A stretch of DNA of 5,233 nt, taken from NCBI GenBank assembly GCA_904502055.1, contig CAJGDZ010000126.1, forward strand, positions 1 through 5,233. The letters run 5' to 3'. This document shows, in pieces, positions 1 to 5,233 of this stretch. The notes beneath the pieces were generated by a model. It made no database searches. It was not told the DNA's origin and saw only the letters and a program-made list of their open reading frames with translations. This DNA comes from an uncultured Clostridia bacterium (GTDB lineage Bacteria; Bacillota; Clostridia; Oscillospirales; CAG-272). How positions within the stretch are numbered: the stretch's first letter is position 1; each line of letters starts with the position of its first letter. The position numbers were made by a program, and so were the translations under genes.

Positions 1-1443
1 GTAAATAACCGAGCGCGGCATTCGCCGAGCCTCGTGCGCGGCGTAATCCGCGTGCATTTTTTCCTCAAAGTCGGAGAGCTCCTCCGCCCCAAGAAAGGTG
101 GCGGCGTAGCTGTAAAACACGCGAAAGGCATCGGTCTGCGAAAGCTTGCGAATGTCTCTGCCGTCCGTGGCAGAGAGGTGCCCGAGAAGTCCCTCGTAAA
201 AAGCAAAGGGCGATGGAGCTCGCCGCACCGCGAAGTCTAGCGAGCGCGCGAATTTCCCCGTAGAATAAAAGCGATCCAGAAGATCGGCGATCCTTGAAAG
301 GCGATAAAGCTCATCCCGCGAGAGCCAGGCCGTCTCAAGCACGGTGTACGGGGCCTTAGCCATGGAAACGTAACCATACTTCTCGGCATCACGCCTTAGT
401 GCCGTTCCGTGCAAGAGCTTCAAAAAGCCAAGCTGAAGCATATCCGAGCAAAAATATGCCTCGTTAAAGGACTGCGCGAAGCGCGCATAGCCCTCATAGG
501 GAAGCCCGGCAATCAGGTCCAGATGTACGTGAACGTTTCCCATATCGTGGATGCGTTTTGTAGCCTCGATCACACGCCTTGGCGAGAGGTGACGCGCCAC
601 CGCATCCAGCGTTTCGGGACAGGTGCTCTGAAGCCCGATCTCCAGCTGGATCTTCCCCTTCGGAAACCTCTCCAGAATGGCAAAGCTTTGCTCATTCAAA
701 AGCGTGGCGCAGATCTCAAAATGGTAGTGCTTCGTATATTTTTTGTCCAAAAGTGCGCGCCAAATAGCGTTGGCGCGTTCGGCATCAAAGTTGAAGGTGC
801 GATCAACGAATTTTATGACCTTAATGTCTGCGGACAACATCTCAAACGCCGCCATATCCGCCAGCACCGCGTCCACGCTCTTTGCACGAAGCGAGCCGCT
901 CGCCGAGGACAGACAGTACGCGCAACGATAGGGACAGCCGCGCGAGGACTCATAGTACAGCATCTCGCCGTCCCTATAGTCGCCGTCACGGTAGAGAATT
1001 CCCTCGTCTCCCATAACGCCGGGGTCTGCTCCGTGAACAAGACGGGGAATCTCCCCGCCTTCCCGAAGCGTCCCGCAAAGCTCACGCACCGCATCCTCGC
1101 CCTCACCGCACACAAAGCAATCGACGAAGGGTAAGGAAAGAAAGCGTTCGGTATCAAACGAGACCTCCGGGCCGCCGAAAAGGATCTTGGCCTTTGGCAA
1201 CAGTGCCGCCAGGTCTTCGGCCAGCGAAAGCGTTTCCTCAATATTCCAAATATAACATGAAAAGCTGTAAACGTCTCCCCTTTCCGCGTAAAGTGCCTGC
1301 AAGACCTCGTCGCGGCGGTCTCTGAGATTTCTCTCAAGCAGGACGACCTCAAAGCCGTCCGCCTCCAGCGGACGGCGCAAGCAGCGGAGCGCCAAGCAGG
1401 TGTGGGAATAGGAGCCGTTCAAAGCAAACAATACAACGCGCAT
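1..1443 (-). CDS. B12-binding domain/radical SAM protein, DUF4080 type (3' end missing)
   Basis: 481 codons are read on the minus strand with no stop, so the C-terminus lies outside the window. The ATG at 1443-1441 follows a GAGGTG ribosome binding site. The N-terminal part (about residues 1-140) resembles a cobalamin-binding Rossmann domain: MRVVLFALNGSYSHTCLALR at the start, SCYIWNIE at 62-69 and FGGPEVS near 89-95. I see no DxHxxG cobalamin-ligand motif. The radical SAM core follows, with cluster motif C170-P-Y-R-C174-A-Y-C177 after ESSRG (165-169). Further on are KFVDRTFNFD (about 211-220), LEIGLQS (266-272) and HLDLIAGLPYEG (307-318), all expected of the TIM-barrel core. The KFVDRTFN stretch and the N-terminal SHTCLALR are typical of proteins carrying a C-terminal DUF4080 domain. 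From about 340 on, the sequence (KLLHGTALR, EKYGYVS, PYTVLETAWLS) fits that domain. The enzyme would cleave S-adenosylmethionine to a radical; its substrate is unknown. It has its own promoter, divergent from secG. The family call is strong, the function open. Confidence 0.93.
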   Translation of the reverse strand, partial: MRVVLFALNGSYSHTCLALRCLRRPLEADGFEVVLLERNLRDRRDEVLQALYAERGDVYSFSCYIWNIEETLSLAEDLAALLPKAKILFGGPEVSFDTERFLSLPFVDCFVCGEGEDAVRELCGTLREGGEIPRLVHGADPGVMGDEGILYRDGDYRDGEMLYYESSRGCPYRCAYCLSSASGSLRAKSVDAVLADMAAFEMLSADIKVIKFVDRTFNFDAERANAIWRALLDKKYTKHYHFEICATLLNEQSFAILERFPKGKIQLEIGLQSTCPETLDAVARHLSPRRVIEATKRIHDMGNVHVHLDLIAGLPYEGYARFAQSFNEAYFCSDMLQLGFLKLLHGTALRRDAEKYGYVSMAKAPYTVLETAWLSRDELYRLSRIADLLDRFYSTGKFARSLDFAVRRAPSPFAFYEGLLGHLSATDGRDIRKLSQTDAFRVFYSYAATFLGAEELSDFEEKMHADYAAHEARRMPRSVIY

Positions 1444-1448
1444 AGTTT

Positions 1449-1454
1449 CACCTC
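1449..1454 (-). promoter_or_regulatory. Ribosome binding site of the radical SAM gene
   Basis: GAGGTG read on the minus strand ends 5 bases before the ATG at 1443, and it fixes this start. The predicted transcription start (about 1454) falls at the very edge of this site, so the leader would be only about 11 bases long. Confidence 0.7.
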
Positions 1455-1460
1455 ATCTCT

Positions 1461-1489
1461 ATTTTAACACACAAAGCCCGAAAGTGCAA
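1461..1489 (-). promoter_or_regulatory. Promoter for the radical SAM gene
   Basis: On the minus strand, TTGCAC (1489-1484) is followed after 17 bases by TAAAAT (1466-1461), preceded by TGT, which makes an extended -10 element. This is a good match to a housekeeping sigma-70/sigma-A promoter. Transcription would begin near 1454, just upstream of the start codon. It diverges from the secG promoter, with about 60 bases between the two -35 boxes. Confidence 0.65.
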
Positions 1490-1548
1490 GAAGCGAAAGC
1501 GTTTTTTACCAAAATTAACCCGTTTCTATATTTTTTTCGCAAAACCCC

Positions 1549-1577
1549 TTGATTTTTCAAAAAAAATGTGATAGAAT
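1549..1577 (+). promoter_or_regulatory. Promoter for secG
   Basis: TTGATT (1549-1554) and TAGAAT (1572-1577) are separated by 17 bases, with TG at 1569-1570 giving an extended -10. Transcription would start near 1584, leaving a leader of about 55 bases before secG. The surrounding DNA is very A/T-rich, as expected for a strong housekeeping promoter. Confidence 0.7.
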
Positions 1578-1587
1578 ATTTGGGCAT

Positions 1588-1626
1588 ATGAAAAAATGTG
1601 TCTCAGACACTTTGGAAATCGCATAG
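1588..1626 (+). other. Possible 12-codon leader ORF upstream of secG
   Basis: ATG at 1588 opens a frame encoding MKKCVSDTLEIA that stops at TAG 1624-1626. The stop overlaps the AGGAGG of secG (1625-1630), the geometry expected for translational coupling. There is no ribosome binding site before it. The ATG lies only about 4 bases after the predicted transcription start, so it would have to be read as a nearly leaderless message. It could equally be a chance frame, since 12 codons are easy to get by accident. Confidence 0.25.
1598..1610. repeat. 13-base perfect dyad in the secG leader
   Basis: GTGTCT-C-AGACAC is a perfect 6-base inverted repeat around one central base, located about 14-26 bases downstream of the predicted secG transcription start. 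As DNA it has the symmetry of a dimeric-regulator site. As RNA it could form a 5-bp stem with a 3-base loop. No known operator consensus is recognised. Confidence 0.35.
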
Positions 1627-1630
1627 GAGG
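1625..1630 (+). promoter_or_regulatory. Ribosome binding site of secG
   Basis: A perfect AGGAGG lies 8 bases before the secG ATG. It fixes the start codon and predicts strong translation. Confidence 0.9.
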
Positions 1631-1638
1631 ATTCAATT

Positions 1639-1881
1639 ATGACAGCGATCGAGTATATTTTCGGAGGCGTGCTTCTTGCAATGGCGCTCTTCCTCGTTGT
1701 TGCGGTAATGATGCAGACCGGTAAGGATAAGAAGCTTTCGGGCGCGATCGGCGGCGGCGCAGATACGTTCTTCAGCAAGGGTAAGGCAACCAGAAGCGAA
1801 AAGATCCTTGCCAAGCTTACCACCGTTGTTTCGATTCTTTTTGTCATCTCGGTTATCGTAATGTATATCGTTGTTTCGTAA
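1639..1881 (+). CDS. secG: Preprotein translocase subunit SecG
   Basis: This 80-residue membrane protein is the small non-essential subunit of the SecYEG channel in the cytoplasmic membrane. In known SecG proteins it assists SecA-driven protein export. Two hydrophobic helices are visible, at about residues 4-26 and 59-79. Between them is the family's hallmark loop: QTGKDKKLSGAIGGG (26-40) followed by ADTFFSKGKA, close to the usual LSGAIGGGAETFFGK pattern. The length matches Bacillota SecG and is shorter than the roughly 110 residues of E. coli, which has a longer C-terminal tail. The ATG is set by a perfect AGGAGG 8 bases upstream. It is transcribed from its own promoter and followed after about 20 bases by an intrinsic terminator. 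In many Bacillota secG precedes rnr and smpB; here the next gene is an unrelated permease. Identity is confident from the loop motif and topology. Confidence 0.96.
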   Translation: MTAIEYIFGGVLLAMALFLVVAVMMQTGKDKKLSGAIGGGADTFFSKGKATRSEKILAKLTTVVSILFVISVIVMYIVVS

Positions 1882-1900
1882 ACAACGGATATAAGGAAAA

Positions 1901-1931
1901 GCTGTCCGACGTGTGTCGGCAGTTTTTCTTT
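1901..1931 (+). terminator. Intrinsic terminator after secG
   Basis: The stem pairs CTG-CCGAC (1902-1910, with T1905 bulged) with GTCGGCAG (1915-1922) around a GTGT loop, and is followed by TTTTTCTTT (1923-1931). AAAA at 1897-1900 can extend the stem into the T tract. It lies only about 30 bases before the next start codon, so some readthrough is likely needed to express that gene. Confidence 0.75.
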
Positions 1932-1960
1932 ATCGGCACTTTTTGGGAAAGGAATCCATT

Positions 1961-2887
1961 ATGAGCTTTCAAATCTCACTTGCCAACGTCCTTATGACGC
2001 TGTTTTATATTTTGCCCGGCTTTGTGATCGGCAAAATGAAAAAGACAACGACCTCACACCTTCCCACCCTTTCGTCGGTATTGGTCTACGTCTGTATGCC
2101 CTGCCTTGTCCTCTCCTCACTGCTTTCCATCAAGCACAGTGCCGAGGGGCTGAAAAACATGGGGCTGTTCTTTGTTCTCACGCTTCTTGTGCAGGCCGCC
2201 TTTATGATCCTTGTATATCTGGTGATCCGCAAAAAAAGCCACGTTCCGAAATTCCGTCTGATGACGGTGGGGATGGTGCTTGGCAACGTCGGCTTCTTTG
2301 GTCTTCCCATCGTGAGTGCGCTCTTGCCGCAAAATCCCGAGGTCGCATCCTATTCGGCGGTCTACAGCGTCACGATGAACATCCTGCTCTTTACCGTCGG
2401 CGTTTTTTGCGTGACGGGTAAGAAGGAGTATATATCCCTTCGCCCCGCGGTCCTAAACCCCACAATGTTTGGCTTTGCCATCGGCTTTCCCCTGTACCTT
2501 CTCGGCGCGGCAGAGGTACTGCCACCGCTTTTGATCGGCGGCATAAATGCCCTTGGACATATGAGCACTCCGCTTTGTATGATCATCCTCGGCATTCGCC
2601 TTTCCGTCGTTTCTCTGCCCAAGCTTTTTGCACGCCCCACGGTATATATCATCTGCCTTGGCAAGCTGATCCTGTTTCCGCTTTTCGCGTTTTTCGCCGT
2701 GAAATTTCTGCCCCTCCCCTACGCCCTCAAGGCCAGTATGCTGATACTGTCAGCCACGCCCTGCGCCTCGGTCGTCTTTAACATAGCGGAAATGCACAAC
2801 TGCGATGCGGAGCTTTCGGCAAACTGTGTGCTCTTAAGCACCCTTCTGTGCTTTATGACCATTCCGCCGCTCACGCTTCTTTTGTAA
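1961..2887 (+). CDS. AEC-family (auxin efflux carrier-like) permease
   Basis: This 308-residue, very hydrophobic protein has about ten predicted membrane segments and matches the usual length (about 300-320) of bacterial AEC/Mem_trans permeases (PF03547). Characterised bacterial members move malate, malonate or similar organic anions; the substrate here cannot be read from sequence. Family signatures are GNVGFFGLPIV at 108-118, which follows the GNtGfxGlP pattern near the centre, and SATPCASVVFNIAE at 264-277, followed by CDAELSANCVLLSTLL near the C-terminus. The chosen ATG has a GGAAAGGA-like ribosome binding site ending about 7 bases upstream. The in-frame GTG at 1913 lies in the loop of the secG terminator, would add 16 residues unlike the family, and is rejected. 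No clear promoter fits between the secG stop and this gene, so it probably depends on readthrough from secG or a weak promoter inside secG. A strong terminator follows. Confidence 0.92.
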   Translation: MSFQISLANVLMTLFYILPGFVIGKMKKTTTSHLPTLSSVLVYVCMPCLVLSSLLSIKHSAEGLKNMGLFFVLTLLVQAAFMILVYLVIRKKSHVPKFRLMTVGMVLGNVGFFGLPIVSALLPQNPEVASYSAVYSVTMNILLFTVGVFCVTGKKEYISLRPAVLNPTMFGFAIGFPLYLLGAAEVLPPLLIGGINALGHMSTPLCMIILGIRLSVVSLPKLFARPTVYIICLGKLILFPLFAFFAVKFLPLPYALKASMLILSATPCASVVFNIAEMHNCDAELSANCVLLSTLLCFMTIPPLTLLL

Positions 2888-2890
2888 TGA

Positions 2891-2932
2891 AATTCGGGCG
2901 GGAAGAAAAATCTTCCCACCCGAATTTTCTTT
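2891..2932 (+). terminator. Strong intrinsic terminator after the AEC permease gene
   Basis: A 16-bp stem pairs 2891-2906 with 2911-2926, with a single C-A mismatch (2899/2918) and an AAAA loop. It runs into TTTTCTTT at 2925-2932. It starts 3 bases after the stop codon and isolates the secG/permease unit from the promoter that begins at 2943. Confidence 0.9.
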
Positions 2933-2942
2933 GTCAAAAAGG

Positions 2943-2971
2943 TTGCTTTTTGGGTGGATATATGATATAAT
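2943..2971 (+). promoter_or_regulatory. Promoter for the OPT transporter operon
   Basis: TTGCTT (2943-2948), a 17-base spacer and a consensus TATAAT (2966-2971), with TG at 2963-2964 forming an extended -10. This is the best promoter match in the window and predicts a start near 2978, giving a leader of about 32 bases. Confidence 0.85.
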
Positions 2972-2997
2972 GTAATGAATTTTAAAAATAAAGAATC

Positions 2998-3004
2998 AGG
3001 TAGG
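2998..3004 (+). promoter_or_regulatory. Ribosome binding site of the OPT transporter gene
   Basis: AGGTAGG precedes the ATG at 3010, offering two AGG cores at spacings of 9 and 5 bases. It is weaker than the secG site but adequate, and it supports the chosen start. Confidence 0.65.
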
Positions 3005-3009
3005 TAATT

Positions 3010-4896
3010 ATGGACAATCAAAACAGCTTCAAGCCCTATATTCCCGCAGATAGGGTTACGCCCGAGCTTACGCTGACGTCGATCATCGTCGGTATGCTCC
3101 TGGCGGTCATCTTCGGCGCGGCAAACGCATACCTCGGCCTTAAGGTCGGCATGACCGTTTCGGCCTCCATCCCCTCGGCGGTCATTGCTATGGGTATCAT
3201 CAAAATGGTCCTTCGCAAAAACTCCGCACTTGAGGTCAATATGGTACAAACCATCGGCTCGTCGGGCGAATCCCTGGCGGCAGGTGCGATCTTCACCCTT
3301 CCTGCCCTCTTCATCTGGGCATCCGAGGGCATTATGGACAAGCCAAGCATCCTTGAGATCACGCTCATCGCCATCATCGGCGGTCTGCTCGGCATCTTCT
3401 TTATGGTGCCGCTTCGCAACGCGCTGATCGTAAAGGAGCACGGCGTTCTCCCCTATCCCGAGGGAACGGCTTGCGCGGAGGTTATTCTGGCAGGCGAAAA
3501 GGGTGGCGCAAGCGCAAAGACGGTGTTTGCCGGTATGGGCTTCGCCGCACTCTTCAAGTTTATCATTGACGGCCTGAAGCTTGTAGCAGGCGAGGTGGCC
3601 GTTACCTTCAAGGGCTTTGCCGGTACGATCGGTACGCAGATCTACCCCGCGGTTATGAGCGTCGGTTACATCTGCGGCCCCAGGATCTCGTCCTTCATGT
3701 TCAGCGGTGGAGTTCTCAGCTGGCTGGTTCTCATTCCGCTGATCGTGTTCTTCGGCGGTGAGACCGTTCAGGCAACCTTCGCCGGCGGCGGTGCATACGG
3801 CATCTGGAGCAACTACATCAAGTATATCGGTGCAGGTGCTCTCGTGGCAGGCGGCTTTATCAGCCTTATCAAGACCGTGCCCCTCATTGTCAAGACCTTT
3901 GCCGAGGCCATCAAGGGCATCTCCTTCAAGGCTACAGCCGACGGCAAGCGTACCGATAAGGATATGAATTTCCTCTTCGTGATTCTCGGTGTGCTGGTTC
4001 TCACGCTTGTCATCTGGATCGTAGACATCATTCCCGTTCCCTTCGTGGGCGCTCTTATTATCGTTGTGTTTGGCTTCTTCTTTGCCACCGTCTCCTCGAG
4101 AATGGTTGGTCTTGTCGGAAGCAGCAACAATCCCGTTTCGGGTATGACCATCGCCACCGTTCTTGTGGCAACCGTTCTTCTGAAGGCAACCGGTATGATC
4201 GGCCCCAGAGGCATGACCAGCGCCATTGCCATTGCATCGATCGTTTGTATCGTTACCGCCATTGCCGGCGACACCTCGCAGGACCTCAAGACCGGATACC
4301 TTCTCGGCGCAACGCCCGTGAAGCAGCAGGTCGGTGAGATCATGGGTGTTCTCGCCTCGGCACTCGCCATCGGCGGCACGCTGTATCTGCTTGACGCGGC
4401 TTGGGGCTTTGGCTCTGCCGGTCTTGAGGCACCGCAGGCCAGCATGATGAAGATGATCATCGAGGGCGTTATGGACGGCAACCTTCCTTGGGCACTTATC
4501 CTTTCGGGTATGTTCATCGCCATCGTAGTTGAGCTTCTTAAGATCCCCGTCCTTCCCTTTGCGATCGGTGTATATCTTCCCATTCAGCTTAACGCTTGCA
4601 TTATGGTGGGCGGTATCATCCGTTTGTTCTTTGACCGCATCAAGGACTCCGAACGCAAGGAGACCGCCATCAGCCGCGGCATTCTGTTCAGCTCGGGTAT
4701 GATTGCAGGTGAAGGTCTTGTGGGCATTGCCCTCGCGCTCTTCGTGGTGCTTGGCCTTGATAAGAAGATCGACCTGGCTGCTCTTCTGAACATCTCGCCT
4801 GCCATGGCTAACATCGGCGGACTCGTGCTCTTCGGCATCATCATCCTCACCTTCCTTAAGTTCTCGCTTTGGGCGAAGAAGGATAAGGAAGACTGA
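3010..4896 (+). CDS. OPT-family oligopeptide transporter
   Basis: This 628-residue polytopic membrane protein has roughly 14-16 hydrophobic segments and the usual length of prokaryotic OPT transporters (PF03169, COG1297). Family members are proton-coupled importers of oligopeptides or metal-chelate conjugates; the direction and substrate in this bacterial branch are not established. Conserved blocks appear in order: PELTLTSIIVGMLLA through AYLGLKVGMTVSASIPSAV (18-58), NMVQTIGSSGES (77-88), VKEHGVLPYPEGTACAE (about 141-157), SSNNPVSGMT (371-380), GDTSQDLKTGYLLGATPVKQQ as a cytoplasmic-loop signature (420-440), and KIPVLPFAIGVYLP (511-524). ISRGILFSSGMIAGEG comes near the C-terminus. The protein ends in a charged KKDKED tail. 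Its N-terminus (DNQNSFKPYIPA) is short and hydrophilic, so there is no cleavable signal peptide. It is first in an operon with the PqqD-like gene, which begins 5 bases after its stop. No frameshift or missing block was seen. Confidence 0.96.
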   Translation: MDNQNSFKPYIPADRVTPELTLTSIIVGMLLAVIFGAANAYLGLKVGMTVSASIPSAVIAMGIIKMVLRKNSALEVNMVQTIGSSGESLAAGAIFTLPALFIWASEGIMDKPSILEITLIAIIGGLLGIFFMVPLRNALIVKEHGVLPYPEGTACAEVILAGEKGGASAKTVFAGMGFAALFKFIIDGLKLVAGEVAVTFKGFAGTIGTQIYPAVMSVGYICGPRISSFMFSGGVLSWLVLIPLIVFFGGETVQATFAGGGAYGIWSNYIKYIGAGALVAGGFISLIKTVPLIVKTFAEAIKGISFKATADGKRTDKDMNFLFVILGVLVLTLVIWIVDIIPVPFVGALIIVVFGFFFATVSSRMVGLVGSSNNPVSGMTIATVLVATVLLKATGMIGPRGMTSAIAIASIVCIVTAIAGDTSQDLKTGYLLGATPVKQQVGEIMGVLASALAIGGTLYLLDAAWGFGSAGLEAPQASMMKMIIEGVMDGNLPWALILSGMFIAIVVELLKIPVLPFAIGVYLPIQLNACIMVGGIIRLFFDRIKDSERKETAISRGILFSSGMIAGEGLVGIALALFVVLGLDKKIDLAALLNISPAMANIGGLVLFGIIILTFLKFSLWAKKDKED

Positions 4897-4901
4897 GTCC
4901 T

Positions 4902-5233
4902 ATGAAAAAAAAGAAGACACTTAAAATCGAGCGCAACTATCTGGAGGGAAAGCCAAGGCGCGCCGAGGCCATCCGCTGGAGCGCCGACGAGAGCGGATCC
5001 GTCACCCTTGAGATCGACAACAAGGGGCTGATGAACCGCATCGCACAAAAGCTTTTTAAAAAACCAAAGATCAGTTACGTTCACCTGGATGAAATGGGAA
5101 GCTTTGTCTGGCCGCTTATCGACGGCGAGACCGACATCCTTCGTATTGGCGAGCTGGTAAAGGAGCACTTCGGTGACAAGGCCGAACCGCTTTACGAGCG
5201 CCTTGCTAAGTATTTTAAAATTTTGGAAAGCTA
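4902..5233 (+). CDS. PqqD-like protein (3' end cut by window)
   Basis: 110 codons are complete and the 111th begins with TA at the window edge, so it is either Tyr or a stop. The protein resembles the PqqD family (PF05402), a small winged-helix fold which in known RiPP pathways binds a precursor leader peptide and presents it to a radical SAM enzyme. Visible features are a Lys-rich start (MKKKKTLKIERN), a beta-rich stretch SVTLEIDNKG (33-42), a basic segment NRIAQKLFKKPK (45-56), and the hallmark HLDEMGSFVWPLIDG (61-75), equivalent to LNxxAaxIWeLldG. It continues through IGELVKEHFG and LYERLAKYFKILES. The visible length already exceeds the roughly 90 residues of classical PqqD. The ATG is 5 bases after the transporter stop; the nearest purine-rich site, AAGGAA (4885-4890), lies inside the transporter gene at a long spacing, so translational coupling is likely. 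No precursor peptide or radical SAM/SPASM maturase is in the operon as seen, so the role is unknown. Confidence 0.85.
   Translation, partial: MKKKKTLKIERNYLEGKPRRAEAIRWSADESGSVTLEIDNKGLMNRIAQKLFKKPKISYVHLDEMGSFVWPLIDGETDILRIGELVKEHFGDKAEPLYERLAKYFKILES

Noticed and set aside
409..1134. Long plus-strand open frame of 241 codons
   Set aside because: It lies entirely antisense to the radical SAM gene, which carries a clear CxxxCxxC motif and family blocks. The translation of the plus frame resembles no family and has no ribosome binding site.
1490..1548. Possible hairpin or riboswitch in the divergent region (AAGCGAAAGCG followed by T tract)
   Set aside because: The stem is only about 2-3 bp around GAAA and lies upstream of both predicted transcription starts, so it would not be in either message.
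1913..1960. Upstream GTG start extending the AEC permease by 16 residues
   Set aside because: The GTG sits in the loop of the secG terminator and lacks a ribosome binding site, whereas the ATG at 1961 has one at good spacing and begins like the family.
2978..2992. CodY-like box (AATTTT followed by A-rich DNA) at the OPT transcription start
   Set aside because: Only about 10 of 15 positions fit the AATTTTCWGAAAATT consensus and the right half is poor. In A/T-rich leader DNA this is expected by chance.
2719..3441. Minus-strand open frame of 240 codons spanning the permease end, terminator, promoter and OPT start
   Set aside because: It runs through a strong terminator and promoter of the opposite strand and gives a low-complexity, Asp/Arg-rich translation. 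It is a shadow of the two real genes.
3813..4583. Minus-strand open frame of 256 codons within the OPT gene
   Set aside because: It is the antisense shadow of a well-conserved transporter. Its Pro/Thr/Arg-rich composition is what hydrophobic codons give in reverse.
4584..5168. Minus-strand open frame of 194 codons over the OPT end and the PqqD-like gene
   Set aside because: Both plus-strand genes here have family motifs and fit an operon. The reverse frame has no recognisable domain.
1..5233. A RiPP cluster linking the radical SAM gene with the PqqD-like gene
   Set aside because: The two are about 3.5 kb apart on opposite strands and in separate transcription units. The radical SAM protein is of the DUF4080 type rather than a SPASM peptide maturase, and no precursor peptide was found.

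Overview
The window looks like chromosomal DNA from a Gram-positive, low-to-moderate G+C bacterium, most likely a gut-type Clostridia (Bacillota). The grounds are a short two-helix SecG, strong AGGAGG-type Shine-Dalgarno sites, consensus housekeeping promoters with extended -10 elements, a DUF4080-type radical SAM protein, and an OPT transporter followed by a PqqD-like protein. No sequence search was possible, so the taxonomic placement is an inference.

Layout. The left 1.44 kb is one minus-strand gene that leaves the window at its 3' end: a B12-binding-domain/radical SAM protein of the DUF4080 type. It has no complete ORF in the window because its stop lies beyond base 1. A compact 195-base divergent region (1444-1638) separates it from secG on the plus strand and holds a promoter facing each way. 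secG (1639-1881) ends in an intrinsic terminator, and an AEC-family permease gene (1961-2887) starts about 30 bases after it with no obvious promoter of its own. A strong 16-bp hairpin terminator (2891-2932) closes that unit. A near-perfect extended -10 promoter (2943-2971) then drives a two-gene operon: an OPT-family transporter (3010-4896), followed after 5 bases by a PqqD-like small protein (4902 onward) cut by the window's right edge.

How the genes relate. SecG is part of the Sec translocon. The AEC permease probably moves a small organic or amino acid and depends at least partly on secG transcription. The OPT/PqqD pair is the least explained part: a peptide (or metal-peptide) transporter translationally coupled to a protein whose fold is normally a peptide-recognition element. 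The radical SAM gene is on the other strand about 3.5 kb away, in a separate transcription unit, and nothing here ties it to the PqqD-like protein.

All three predicted promoters share the same architecture: a 17-bp spacer and a TGn extended -10. The secG leader is also unusual. It holds a direct repeat, a short dyad and a 12-codon ORF whose stop codon overlaps the secG ribosome binding site. No rRNA, tRNA, CRISPR array, insertion sequence or riboswitch was recognised.
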